DNA of 64,000 nt from Capillibacterium thermochitinicola (GTDB lineage Bacteria > Bacillota > UBA4882 > UBA10575): assembly GCF_013664685.1 (NCBI RefSeq), contig NZ_JAAKDE010000010.1:62001-126000 (forward strand). Reading direction: 5' to 3'. Each line of letters begins with the position of its first letter. Position 1 is the first letter of the stretch. Position numbers and translations under genes: made by a program. Shown piece by piece: positions 16,018 to 23,865 of this stretch. The notes under the pieces were generated by a model. That model saw only the letters and a list, made by a program, of their open reading frames with translations. It did no database searches and was not told the DNA's origin.

Positions 16018-16440
16018 CTAAAAGTAATAATGAAAACCGCCGCCAAAATCAAAGCCGGTGTCCGGCAGGATATTCATGCCGAAGTCAAGGGAGAAACCGA
16101 GACGGGAAAGTTCTTTAACCTTTAGCGCTTTAAAGACGAAAAATTCGATCCCGACGCCGGCACTGACGGCAACATCTTCGTTGTCTACAAAACCAAACTC
16201 ACCAAAGCCAAAGAAATTGTAATTGGCGTCCTTGGCCAGTTTGTACACACCTCTGAGCCCTAAAGAATCGCCGGAGAGCAAACCTTGGACGGACAGGTCG
16301 GGAGACAGGTTGAATTTTCCGCTAAAACATAAGTCGTGGCTGTCATAGATCCCGAGTCCAAAGTCGGCGGCGCTGGCACCACCCACCGTCAGGAGGAGGA
16401 ACAGTAGGGACAGGGTGAGGACCAATAAAGTTTTGCCCAC
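16018..16440 (-). CDS. Small exported beta-barrel-like (outer-membrane-type) protein
   Basis: A 140-residue protein. The first 24 residues form a classic signal peptide with an AlaSerAla-Ala cleavage region (GGASAAD). The rest is short amphipathic strands separated by Gly/Asp turns (LSVQGLLSGDSLGLRGVYKL, FFGFGEFGF, VAVSAGVGIEFFVF, FSLDFGMNIL) and it ends in GGGFHYYF. A C-terminal Phe with alternating aromatics is the insertion signature of outer-membrane barrels. There is no Cys and no enzymatic motif. The GTG start follows GGAGTGG. It has its own promoter and terminator. The specific family is not recognised. Confidence 0.65.
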   Translation of the reverse strand: MGKTLLVLTLSLLFLLLTVGGASAADFGLGIYDSHDLCFSGKFNLSPDLSVQGLLSGDSLGLRGVYKLAKDANYNFFGFGEFGFVDNEDVAVSAGVGIEFFVFKALKVKELSRLGFSLDFGMNILPDTGFDFGGGFHYYF

Positions 16441-16502
16441 GAAACACCACTCCTTTTTTAATTTTGCCGATAAGGATCATTTCCGGCTGAACTTTTAGCT
16501 CT

Positions 16503-16532
16503 ATTATATCTCTCCGGGGATAAACTAAGCAA
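16503..16532 (-). promoter_or_regulatory. Promoter of the outer-membrane-like gene
   Basis: On the minus strand TTGCTT (16527-16532) and TATAAT (16503-16508) are 18 bases apart, 62 bp before the start codon. Confidence 0.6.
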
Positions 16533-16696
16533 TGGCATATTACCAGGAGCTGACGTCCAATCCGGTTGGTTCTTGTTTAAGTTTTTTTCAGATGACAGAT
16601 CCGAAGGGAGGAAAATCCACGGTTAACTAAGAATATACAATTATGTTTAGTTCATTTGTGTTTGTTTGGGTGGGAGGTTCATCGTGAGGTGATCAC

Positions 16697-17458
16697 TTGA
16701 TCGAGTTAGAAAAGTTCCAAGCGATAATCGAAGAACTGGCTCCGGCGGCGCTGGCGGACAAGTATGATCCTCCCCACTTCTGGCGCAAACCCGGTAAAAA
16801 ACTGCAGAAGATCGGGGTTTGTGTTGATCCGACCGTTCAGAATGTACGGATGGCACAGCAAGACGGTGTCGATCTCTTAATTTCGCACCACCCCTGTTTC
16901 GAGCAGGACGAAGAGCTCTTTGCCGGGCAGGAAATGGGTGTTTTTGTTTTGCACAGTGCTTGGAATAAAGCCCCCGACGGCAATACTGCAGTGCTGGCCC
17001 GTTTGTTGAACCTTCGCGAAACGGTTCAGGACGGTGAGTTGCTGACCGGCCGGGTTGAGGTGAGCCTGCGCGATCTGCTTCTCTCCTGCCAGCGCCTGTT
17101 AAACACACCGGTGATGCCGTATGTCGGGGATTTGAATGCGAAGGTCCATCATGTGCTGCTCATTTCGGGGCCGGGCTTTGCCCCTTTCTATAAGGAAGAG
17201 TGGGACAAGTATATTGCCGGGGGGTGTGATACCATTCTCTCCGCCGAACTGGGCCGGTTTGCCCTCTCCTATCTCTCCCGGCATAATATAAAAATGATCG
17301 ATTTAGGCCATAGTGCGATGGCCCGCCCGGGGATGGAACACTTGGCCTATACGCTCCAGACGCGGTTGAAGATCTTCCAGTGCCAGGTAAATTTTTATCC
17401 GGACTTATATGCGGTTAATTACCAAACGGCCTCGTTCTATCCGGGGATCGAGAACTGA
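16697..17458 (+). CDS. Nif3-like dinuclear metal centre protein
   Basis: A 253-residue Nif3/YbgI family protein. Metal-binding blocks are visible: LLISHHPCF (two His) near residue 75, HSAWNKAPDGNT near 103 and the C-terminal DLGHSAMARPGMEHL with His and Glu. Members bind two divalent metals; their function is unsettled despite the old name GTP cyclohydrolase I type 2. The start is a TTG with GAGGTGAT (16685-16692) four bases ahead; no ATG or GTG fits better. It is 60 bp upstream of hflX in the same direction. The usual B. subtilis neighbours of yqfO (sigA, trmK) are not here. Confidence 0.88.
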   Translation: MIELEKFQAIIEELAPAALADKYDPPHFWRKPGKKLQKIGVCVDPTVQNVRMAQQDGVDLLISHHPCFEQDEELFAGQEMGVFVLHSAWNKAPDGNTAVLARLLNLRETVQDGELLTGRVEVSLRDLLLSCQRLLNTPVMPYVGDLNAKVHHVLLISGPGFAPFYKEEWDKYIAGGCDTILSAELGRFALSYLSRHNIKMIDLGHSAMARPGMEHLAYTLQTRLKIFQCQVNFYPDLYAVNYQTASFYPGIEN

Positions 17459-17518
17459 GTAATAAGAAGATAAGAAAATTATAAGCAGAAAAACTTTTTG
17501 CTTTCTGGGGGGTTATGG

Positions 17519-18751
17519 GTGGCAAACGACCAGAGGGAAAAGGCGATTATTGCCGGCAGCGAAGAAGAGGGGAGTTTGGATGAGCTTGCCGCCTTGGTTG
17601 AATCAGCCGGGGGTCAGGTGGTGGAACGACTGGTTCTGCGTCGCACCAAACCTGATCCGGCTTTTTTTCTGACGGAAGGGAAGTTGTGGGAGCTAAAAAA
17701 GTTGGTCGGGGCGAAGGATGCTGCCCTGGTCGTCTTTGATGAAGAACTCACGCCGGTCCAGACCCGGAACCTGGAGGAAGAAGTGGCGGTTAAAATTATC
17801 GACCGGACGGGTTTGATTTTGGATATCTTTGCGCAGCGGGCGCGGACCAAAGAGGCCAAGTTGCAGGTGGAAAAGGGCCAATTGGAGTACCTCTTGCCCC
17901 GGCTCACCGGGGAAGGAGTCAACCTCTCCCGTTTGGCCGGGGGGATGGGCACTCGGGGACCGGGGGAAACCAAACTCGAAGCGGACCGGCAGCGGATCCG
18001 GGCACGGATTGCCGTTTTGAACCGGCGCTTAAAACAGGTGAAAGCCAACCGGCGGCTGCAGCGGGCACCCCGGCGCCGCCTCTCCTGGCCCGTCTTGGCG
18101 TTGTTCGGCTATACCAATGCGGGGAAATCCACCCTGTTTCGTTGTTTGACCGGGGCCGACGTCCACGTGGAAGACCGGTTGTTTTCCACGTTGGATCCGA
18201 CTTTCCGCCGGCTGACTTTCCCCAACCAACTGGAGACTTTGCTCATTGATACGGTGGGGTTGATCCGGAAGCTTCCCCACCAGTTGGTGGATGCTTTCCG
18301 GGCCACTTTGGAAGAGCTTTACGAGGCCGATCTTCTGTTGCATGTGGTGAATCTGGCCAGTCCCTATATGGAAGAGGAGTACCAGGCCGGGATTGAACTC
18401 CTCCGGGAACTGGGGCTCGAAAACAAGCCTTTTATTACGGTACTGAATAAGAGGGATTTGGTTCAGAATGAGTTTACCCTCCTCCGGGCGGTGCGGGCGT
18501 TCCCGCACGCGGTGGCGATCTCGGCGCGGACCGGCGCCGGCGTGGATGAGTTGAAGAACAAAATTGTGGCGATGCTCTCCGCCCATGTCGACCGTGGGGC
18601 TTTTTTCATCCCCTTTACGGAAGGTGGCTATCTCGCGCTCCTGCACGAAAAGGGCAAGGTGCATACGGAGGAATACCGGGCCTCCGGCGTTTACCTGGAA
18701 GTGGAGCTGCCCAGGATCTGGGCTGAGCGATTACGGCAGTTCCGGGTTTGA
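17519..18751 (+). CDS. hflX: Ribosome-associated GTPase HflX
   Basis: A 410-residue GTPase. The N-terminal HflX domain is followed by the GxRGPGETKLE-type linker (RGPGETKLEADRQRIRARI), then the G domain: G1 GYTNAGKST, switch I LFSTLDPTFR, G3 DTVGLIRKLPH and G4 NKRDL. HflX binds 50S or stalled 70S ribosomes and can split them after stress. GTG at 17519 is chosen because GGGGGG (17507-17512) lies six bases ahead; the longer frame from TTG 17498 has no SD. A C-terminal extension (about 70 residues) follows the G domain, as is common in the family. Confidence 0.95.
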   Translation: MANDQREKAIIAGSEEEGSLDELAALVESAGGQVVERLVLRRTKPDPAFFLTEGKLWELKKLVGAKDAALVVFDEELTPVQTRNLEEEVAVKIIDRTGLILDIFAQRARTKEAKLQVEKGQLEYLLPRLTGEGVNLSRLAGGMGTRGPGETKLEADRQRIRARIAVLNRRLKQVKANRRLQRAPRRRLSWPVLALFGYTNAGKSTLFRCLTGADVHVEDRLFSTLDPTFRRLTFPNQLETLLIDTVGLIRKLPHQLVDAFRATLEELYEADLLLHVVNLASPYMEEEYQAGIELLRELGLENKPFITVLNKRDLVQNEFTLLRAVRAFPHAVAISARTGAGVDELKNKIVAMLSAHVDRGAFFIPFTEGGYLALLHEKGKVHTEEYRASGVYLEVELPRIWAERLRQFRV

Positions 18752-18800
18752 TCGCCGGTCAAACCGTAACCGCCGGCCAGGCGGTACGTAATTAAAGCGC

Positions 18801-18827
18801 ATAATCCTCCTCCTTCGGGCATAGGGT
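18801..18827 (+). promoter_or_regulatory. Candidate sigma-E promoter for spoIID
   Basis: ATAAT (18801-18805), a 14-base spacer and CATAGGGT (18820-18827) resemble the mother-cell sigma-E pattern ATATT-N14-CATACAnT. In B. subtilis spoIID is sigma-E dependent. The -10 match is only partial. Confidence 0.4.
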
Positions 18828-18857
18828 AGAATGTTAAACTGCCGCTGGAGGATGGGA

Positions 18858-19799
18858 ATGAGACAGTTAATCGGCCTTTTTCTTTTTATCTTTGTGCTCC
18901 TCTGTTTATTACCGCTCTTTCTGGTTAAATGCACACCGGCTCCACCGGGGATCACCGTTCAACTTTACTTAAATGAGGAAAAGAAAATAATCGCCCTTGA
19001 TCTGGAAGAGTACGTGAAGGGCGTGGTGGCCGCGGAGATGCCGGCCGAGTTTGACCTGGAAGCGTTAAAAGCCCAAGCGGTCGCGGCCCGGACGGTGGCG
19101 GTCCGGCGGATGCGGCGTTTTGGCGGGACCGGTTATCCGGCGGCGCCGGGTGCCGATTTGAGCGACGATGTTCGTGACTCCCAAGCCTGGCTCGGCCGGC
19201 GACAGTTGATCGCCAAATGGGGTCTGTGGAATTACCCCCGTTACTGGCGGAAGATCAGCGCGGCGGTGGAAGGGACCAGCGGACTGATCCTGACCTACGA
19301 GGGTCGGCCCATTGATGCTCTTTACCACTCGACGAGCGGCCCGCGGACTGCCAATGCGGAGGAGCTGTGGGGCAAGCCCGTTCCCTACCTGAAGAGCGTC
19401 CCCTGTTCCTTTGGCCAACATTCTCCGCGTTACCGACAAGAACGGGTATTTACGGTGCAAGAACTCCTTTCCGCCCTCGGCCTGGCGGAGGAAAGGGCGG
19501 CCGGTGGCTTAGCGCTTCGGATTTTGAAGCGGACGCCCAGCGGGCGGGTGGATACCATGCAGATCGGGACTCATGTTTTTTCCGGAACCGAGCTTCGTTC
19601 CCGGCTGGGGTTGGCTTCAACCAATTTCACCGTCCACTCGCGCGAGGGAAAAGTGGTCTTTACGACGGTCGGGTACGGCCACGGGGTTGGGCTGTGTCAA
19701 TACGGGGCTGATGGCATGGCAAAGGCGGGCAAGACCTTCCAGGAGATTCTCCAATATTACTATCAGGGCGTGGAACTTAAAAAACTGCGTCTGAACTGA
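18858..19799 (+). CDS. spoIID: Stage II sporulation protein D (lytic transglycosylase)
   Basis: A 313-residue membrane-anchored protein: a hydrophobic N-terminus (about residues 3-24), then EEYVKGVVAAEMPAEF with the catalytic Glu, LKAQAVAARTVAV, and the C-terminal GYGHGVGLCQYGADGMAK motif with metal-site His/Cys residues. SpoIID cuts septal peptidoglycan glycan strands during engulfment in the mother cell, with SpoIIM and SpoIIP (not in this window). ATG 18858 lies five bases after GGAGGA (18847-18852), so the nine extra N-terminal codons of the longer frame are unlikely. The next gene is its engulfment partner spoIIQ. Confidence 0.95.
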   Translation: MRQLIGLFLFIFVLLCLLPLFLVKCTPAPPGITVQLYLNEEKKIIALDLEEYVKGVVAAEMPAEFDLEALKAQAVAARTVAVRRMRRFGGTGYPAAPGADLSDDVRDSQAWLGRRQLIAKWGLWNYPRYWRKISAAVEGTSGLILTYEGRPIDALYHSTSGPRTANAEELWGKPVPYLKSVPCSFGQHSPRYRQERVFTVQELLSALGLAEERAAGGLALRILKRTPSGRVDTMQIGTHVFSGTELRSRLGLASTNFTVHSREGKVVFTTVGYGHGVGLCQYGADGMAKAGKTFQEILQYYYQGVELKKLRLN

Positions 19800-19818
19800 A
19801 ACGCGGTACAGAGGATAA

Positions 19819-19846
19819 ACAGCGGCCGACGGGGCCGTTTTTTTTG
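19819..19846 (+). terminator. Intrinsic terminator after spoIID
   Basis: CGGCC (19823-19827) pairs with GGCCG (19833-19837), followed by T8. It separates the mother-cell gene spoIID from forespore-type spoIIQ. Confidence 0.75.
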
Positions 19847-19856
19847 TCCGTCTGAT

Positions 19857-19885
19857 GGATAAATTAGGATCAATTGGGAAAACTA
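19857..19885 (+). promoter_or_regulatory. Candidate sigma-F promoter for spoIIQ
   Basis: GGATA (19857-19861), 14 bases, then GGGAAAACTA (19876-19885) fits the forespore sigma-F/G pattern GyATA ... GGnnAnAnT. B. subtilis spoIIQ is sigma-F dependent. Sequence match only. Confidence 0.4.
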
Positions 19886-19915
19886 GCATCTAAACTGTCC
19901 TTTGAGGTGACCGCG

Positions 19916-20710
19916 ATGAGCACAGGAAAGCAAGGCAAACTGGACTTCAAAATGGGCTGGTCCGGGCGTTTGGCCCGGGGCTGGGCCCGGTTGAAACAGA
20001 TCCTCGCTCAAACCTTCCGGCTGAGCCGCCGGGGCTGGACCCGGCTTGTGGTGCGCGAGCGGTTTCTGGTTGGGGCGTTATCTTTTCTGGCCCTGACCAC
20101 GGTCGGCTGGGGAATCGGCCGCCGGCTCAGTCCATCGGCTGCGCCCATGCCTTTGGTCATCGAAGAAAAACCGGCGGTCTCGGCGGAAACGGGGGCCGGC
20201 GATTATGAAACTTTACTCCGGGAGCTCCAAGCGGAACTGGCCGCGCTCCAGGCCCAGATGAAGACCGCCGATCCGGCCCAGACCGCGTCAGAAGCGGAAG
20301 CCGGGCCGGTCTTCAATCCTTTAAAGCTGACGCCACCCGTAGCCGGGAAAGTAACCAAGCGGAGCGGGTGGGAGAAAAAAGCCGGTGAGTGGCGCTATCA
20401 TTCCGGGGTTGACCTTGCCGTTCCTCCCGGCACGCCTGTGGTGGCCGCGGCGGCGGGTACGGTGGGGGCGATCAAAACCGATCCGGCCCTGGGCACGGTT
20501 GTGGTGCTTGACCACGGCCAAGGCTGGCAGTCTTTGTACGGACAGCTGACCGGGATCCAGGTTGTTACCGGACAGCAAGTAGGCCAGGGCGCGCTTTTGG
20601 GTTACAGTGCACGGACCAGTTGCGGCCCGGCCCCGGGCATCCATTTCAACCTTTATCATCAGGAAAACCCGGTTGATCCGTTGACGGTCTTAAATTTGAC
20701 CCAGCAATAG
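19916..20710 (+). CDS. spoIIQ: SpoIIQ-like M23 (LytM-fold) engulfment protein
   Basis: A 264-residue protein: about 45 basic cytoplasmic residues, one membrane segment (about 50-66), a short coiled-coil-like stretch rich in Leu/Ala/Glu (about 95-117), then a LytM domain (about 140-255). HSGVD (His162, Asp166) keeps two zinc ligands and His243 in GIHFNL keeps the third, but the first His of the usual HxH catalytic pair is Gly241. SpoIIQ in the forespore membrane binds SpoIIIAH to form the channel between the two cells. ATG 19916 follows GAGGTGA by five bases. Position right after spoIID supports SpoIIQ over a generic M23 peptidase. Confidence 0.85.
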   Translation: MSTGKQGKLDFKMGWSGRLARGWARLKQILAQTFRLSRRGWTRLVVRERFLVGALSFLALTTVGWGIGRRLSPSAAPMPLVIEEKPAVSAETGAGDYETLLRELQAELAALQAQMKTADPAQTASEAEAGPVFNPLKLTPPVAGKVTKRSGWEKKAGEWRYHSGVDLAVPPGTPVVAAAAGTVGAIKTDPALGTVVVLDHGQGWQSLYGQLTGIQVVTGQQVGQGALLGYSARTSCGPAPGIHFNLYHQENPVDPLTVLNLTQQ

Positions 20711-20746
20711 CGCCGGGAACGGGCGGTTGACCAAAAGGTCCAGGTT

Positions 20747-20773
20747 ATATTGTTCCTCCTCCACCCATATAAT
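20747..20773 (+). promoter_or_regulatory. Candidate sigma-E promoter for spoIIID
   Basis: ATATT (20747-20751), a 14-base spacer and CATATAAT (20766-20773) closely fit the sigma-E consensus. B. subtilis spoIIID is a classic sigma-E gene. The -10 also resembles a sigma-A TATAAT, so the call is not exclusive. Confidence 0.5.
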
Positions 20774-20804
20774 TTAGTGAAAAATCACGGGAGAGGGTGG
20801 GGGA

Positions 20805-21095
20805 GTGAAGGACTATATTCAACAGCGCGTGCTTGACCTGAGTAGGTTTATTGTCAAGGAGAAAGCTACCGTTCGCCAGGCCGCCGGACATTTCGGCGTC
20901 AGTAAAAGTACGGTCCATAAGGACGTAACCGAGCGCCTACCTGGTATTAATAAAATCTTGGCCAAGGAAGTCAAGCGTGTTTTGGAGAAGAACAAAGCGG
21001 AACGCCATATCCGCGGCGGGGAAGCAACCCGCCGGAAATACCAGACTAAGCTAGAAAAGGGGGAAAAAAAAGGAGGATATTCCAAAATAGTATAG
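20805..21095 (+). CDS. spoIIID: Sporulation transcriptional regulator SpoIIID
   Basis: A 96-residue DNA-binding protein close to the usual 93. The core RQAAGHFGVSKSTVHKDVTE (about residues 25-44) is the helix-turn-helix of SpoIIID and LPGINKILAKEVKRVL follows; the basic C-terminal tail (HIRGGEATRRKYQTK) gives the extra DNA contacts known in the family. It activates and represses mother-cell genes during the sigma-E to sigma-K switch. GTG start with a GGTGGGGG SD-like tract directly upstream. It is followed by mbl as in B. subtilis. Confidence 0.97.
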   Translation: MKDYIQQRVLDLSRFIVKEKATVRQAAGHFGVSKSTVHKDVTERLPGINKILAKEVKRVLEKNKAERHIRGGEATRRKYQTKLEKGEKKGGYSKIV

Positions 21096-21138
21096 AAAAT
21101 ATCGTTGTGCATAATTTACTCCGTTGGGGGGCGCAGAC

Positions 21139-22161
21139 ATGTTGAATCTCTCTTGTGATATCGGAATTGATCTTGGAACGGCCAACATTCTGGTGTATGT
21201 ACGGGGTAAAGGCATTGTCGTGCGGGAACCTTCTGTACTGGCCTTAGATAAAGAGACCGGAAAGATTCTGGCTGTTGGTGAAGAAGCCCGGCGCATGATT
21301 GGTCGTACCCCCGGGAACATCGTGGCCGTGCGGCCGCTGAAGGATGGCGTCATCGCCGATTATGACGTGACTGAGACGATGCTCAAATACTTTATCGAAA
21401 AGGTCAGCCCGAAACCAAGATTATTCCGGCCACAAGTGGTTGTCTGTATCCCTTCCGGGGTCACCAGCGTCGAAAAGCGGGCCGTGCTTGAAGCGGCTAT
21501 GCAAGCCGGCGCCAAGAACACCTATTTGGTTGAGGAACCGATGGCGGCGGCGCTCGGCGCTGGAATTGACATTTACGAAGCCAGTGGGAATATGGTTGTC
21601 GACATGGGCGGCGGGACGACGGATATCGCCATTATTTCCCTGGGTGGTATTGTGGTCAGCCAGTCGCTGCGGATTGGCGGCGACAAATTTGACGAAGCCA
21701 TTATTAAATACATCAAAAAGATGTACAACTTGATGATCGGCGAGCGGAGCGCGGAAGAGATCAAGATCCAGATTGGTTCCGCCTATCCGGAGGGGGAAGG
21801 CAAAAGCATGGAGATCCGGGGCCGGGATCTGGTCACCGGACTGCCGCGGACGATCACCTTTACTTCCGCCGAATCCTTCCAAGCCATGGCCGAGCCGATC
21901 AATAGCGTGATCGACGGGATTAAAGCCGTTTTGGAACGGACCCCTCCGGAACTGGCCTCCGACATTGTGGACAAGGGGATTGTGCTCACCGGCGGCGGTG
22001 CTTTGCTGCATGGTTTTGAAAAACTATTAAAGGAAGAGACCGGAATACCGATACATTTAGCAGAGGATCCTCTGTCCTGTGTGGTATTGGGAACCGGCAA
22101 AATCTTAGAAAACATCGACAAAGACAAAACCAACTTGGTCGTTGGGAGCCGTTCCGTTTAA
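21139..22161 (+). CDS. mbl: Rod-shape-determining actin homologue (Mbl/MreB)
   Basis: A 340-residue bacterial actin. ATPase motifs: phosphate 1 [14 protein letters not shown], connect 1 and phosphate 2 in [14 protein letters not shown], the adenosine motif [11 protein letters not shown], and [12 protein letters not shown]. MreB/Mbl filaments on the inner membrane direct lateral wall synthesis. Its position between spoIIID and flgF-type genes matches Mbl of B. subtilis, so mbl is preferred to mreB. ATG 21139 is chosen because GGGGGG (21126-21131) lies seven bases before; the upstream TTG at 21124 sits against the SD. It ends in its own terminator, so the flagellar genes are probably transcribed separately. 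Confidence 0.95.
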   Translation: MLNLSCDIGIDLGTANILVYVRGKGIVVREPSVLALDKETGKILAVGEEARRMIGRTPGNIVAVRPLKDGVIADYDVTETMLKYFIEKVSPKPRLFRPQVVVCIPSGVTSVEKRAVLEAAMQAGAKNTYLVEEPMAAALGAGIDIYEASGNMVVDMGGGTTDIAIISLGGIVVSQSLRIGGDKFDEAIIKYIKKMYNLMIGERSAEEIKIQIGSAYPEGEGKSMEIRGRDLVTGLPRTITFTSAESFQAMAEPINSVIDGIKAVLERTPPELASDIVDKGIVLTGGGALLHGFEKLLKEETGIPIHLAEDPLSCVVLGTGKILENIDKDKTNLVVGSRSV

Positions 22162-22193
22162 CCATACCATACATAGACCGAACGATTGGCAAC

Positions 22194-22226
22194 AAGGGCA
22201 GCGGGGAGACTCACTGCCCTTTTTTA
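22194..22226 (+). terminator. Intrinsic terminator after mbl
   Basis: AAGGGCAG (22194-22201) pairs with CTGCCCTT (22214-22221), followed by TTTTAA. Confidence 0.85.
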
Positions 22227-22250
22227 ATTTCTGGACAAGGAGGTGAGAAA

Positions 22251-22985
22251 GTGCTCAGAGGATTGTATACGGCGGCCAGCGGGATGAACCTTGAACTGAA
22301 CCGGCAGGATGCGATCGCCAACAATCTAGCCAACATTAACACGATTGGTTACAAGAAGGATGACATGATTGGGGCCTCTTTCCATGCCGAGCTTTACTAT
22401 GCCCTTGACCGCCGGTCGGTCCAGCCCATCGGGTTCGCACCGCTGGGGGTCGAGACGGATGAGTTCTATACCAATCTGGCCACCGGGAGTATCCTTACCA
22501 CCGGAAACCCCTTGGACGTGGCGATCATCGGGGCCGGATACTTTGTGGTCGATAACGGGGTCAACCAGGCACTGACCAGGAACGGCCACTTCACCAGGAA
22601 CGCCGATGGCTATTTGGTTAACGACGACGGTGATCTGGTTTTAGGCGAGAACGGGCCAATCCGTTTGGACGGGCCGGTTGAGATCGGTACCGACGGCGTC
22701 ATCCGGTCCAACGGCCAGGTCGTTGACCGCTTGCTGGTGGTGATGCCCGAGAACGAGGCTTTTTTGGTGAAACAGGGGCACAACCGTTTCCTTTACGACG
22801 GCGAATGGACAAGGCTGGAAACGGCCGTGGTGGAACAGGGCGCTCTCGAAAATTCCAATGTGAACGCGATTGAAGAGATGACGAAGATGATCGCCGTGAC
22901 CAGAGCTTATGAGAGCAACCAGAAGGTGATTGCCGTCGCGGATGAAATTATGAGTAAGATTGCCAATGAGATCGGGCGGCTTTAA
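22251..22985 (+). CDS. flgF: Flagellar basal-body rod protein FlgF/FlhO-like
   Basis: A 244-residue rod protein. The N-terminal MLRGLYTAASGMNLELNRQD and NNLANINTIGYKK form the conserved flagellar rod signature; the C-terminal NVNAIEEMTKMIAVTRAYES and NQKVIAVADEIM are the matching coiled segments; between lies the FlgF/FlgG beta domain (GAGYFVV, TRNGHFTRNADGYLV). It would form the proximal rod. GTG start after AAGGAGGTGAG (22237-22246). It corresponds by position to B. subtilis FlhO. It is first of six flagellar genes read in the same direction. Confidence 0.92.
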   Translation: MLRGLYTAASGMNLELNRQDAIANNLANINTIGYKKDDMIGASFHAELYYALDRRSVQPIGFAPLGVETDEFYTNLATGSILTTGNPLDVAIIGAGYFVVDNGVNQALTRNGHFTRNADGYLVNDDGDLVLGENGPIRLDGPVEIGTDGVIRSNGQVVDRLLVVMPENEAFLVKQGHNRFLYDGEWTRLETAVVEQGALENSNVNAIEEMTKMIAVTRAYESNQKVIAVADEIMSKIANEIGRL

Positions 22986-23075
22986 GCGAGGGGGCTGGAC
23001 CTTTAAAGGAGGTCCCCTGGACAACCGTTGAATGACCGAGACGGTTGGAAGATTGAAATCAGGGAGGTACGGAAA

Positions 23076-23864
23076 TTGATTAGAGCACTTTGGACAGCCA
23101 GTTCGGGAATGATTGCCCAGCAAACCAACATCGATATTATCTCGAACAACCTGGCGAACGTGAACACCGTTGGTTATAAAAAATCCCGTGCCCAGTTTCA
23201 GGATTTGCTCTACCAAACAATCCGGGCGGCCGGGAGCACGACCGCCCAGGGGAGCATGAACCCCACCGGATTGCAGGTGGGCCACGGGGTACGGTTGATT
23301 TCGACGAGTAAATCCTATGAACAGGGCGATGTGATGCAGACCGGCAATGCCCTTGACCTGATGATCGAGGGTGACGGCTTTTTCCAACTGTTGTTACCCG
23401 ACGGAACCATCGGTTACACCCGGGACGGCAATTTCAAAATCGATGGGGAAGGGCGGATTGTCAATAATGACGGCTATATCCTCCAGCCGGAGCTTTGGAT
23501 CCCCGAAAATGCCACTGATGTCATTGTGGGGTCCGACGGGACGGTCAGCGTGATCCTGGCGGGGGAGGAAATGCCCCAAGAGATTGGCCAGATTGAACTG
23601 GCGCGCTTTTTGAACCCGGAAGGGCTGATTAATATCGGGCGTAACATTGTCCGGCCTTCGCTTGCCTCCGGGGAGATCCAGTACGGAACGGCCGGGATGG
23701 AAGGCTTTGGGACCATTGCCCAGGGTTACCTCGAGATGTCCAATGTCAAAGTGGTGGAAGAGATGGTCAATTTGATCGTCGCCCAGCGGGCTTACGAGGT
23801 GAACTCCAAAGCCATCCAGGCGGCCGACGAAATGCTGCAGACGGCAAATAACCTCAGACGGTAA
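23076..23864 (+). CDS. flgG: Flagellar distal rod protein FlgG
   Basis: A 262-residue protein, the standard FlgG length, with the rod signature IRALWTASSGMIAQQTNID, NNLANVNTVGYKKSRAQF, the FlgG marker LQVGHGVRL, and the C-terminal EMVNLIVAQRAYEVNSKAI. FlgG builds the distal rod that passes through the P and L rings. The start is a TTG at 23076, seven bases after GGGAGGT (23062-23068); a longer in-frame start at 23028 has no SD and would add residues absent from the family. It corresponds by position to B. subtilis FlhP, but what follows is diderm-type. Confidence 0.95.
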   Translation: MIRALWTASSGMIAQQTNIDIISNNLANVNTVGYKKSRAQFQDLLYQTIRAAGSTTAQGSMNPTGLQVGHGVRLISTSKSYEQGDVMQTGNALDLMIEGDGFFQLLLPDGTIGYTRDGNFKIDGEGRIVNNDGYILQPELWIPENATDVIVGSDGTVSVILAGEEMPQEIGQIELARFLNPEGLINIGRNIVRPSLASGEIQYGTAGMEGFGTIAQGYLEMSNVKVVEEMVNLIVAQRAYEVNSKAIQAADEMLQTANNLRR

Positions 23865-23865
23865 A

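Noticed and set aside
22161-22250. flgF-flgJ as part of the spoIIID-mbl transcript
   Set aside because: A strong intrinsic terminator at 22194-22226 separates mbl from flgF, so co-transcription is at best partial.
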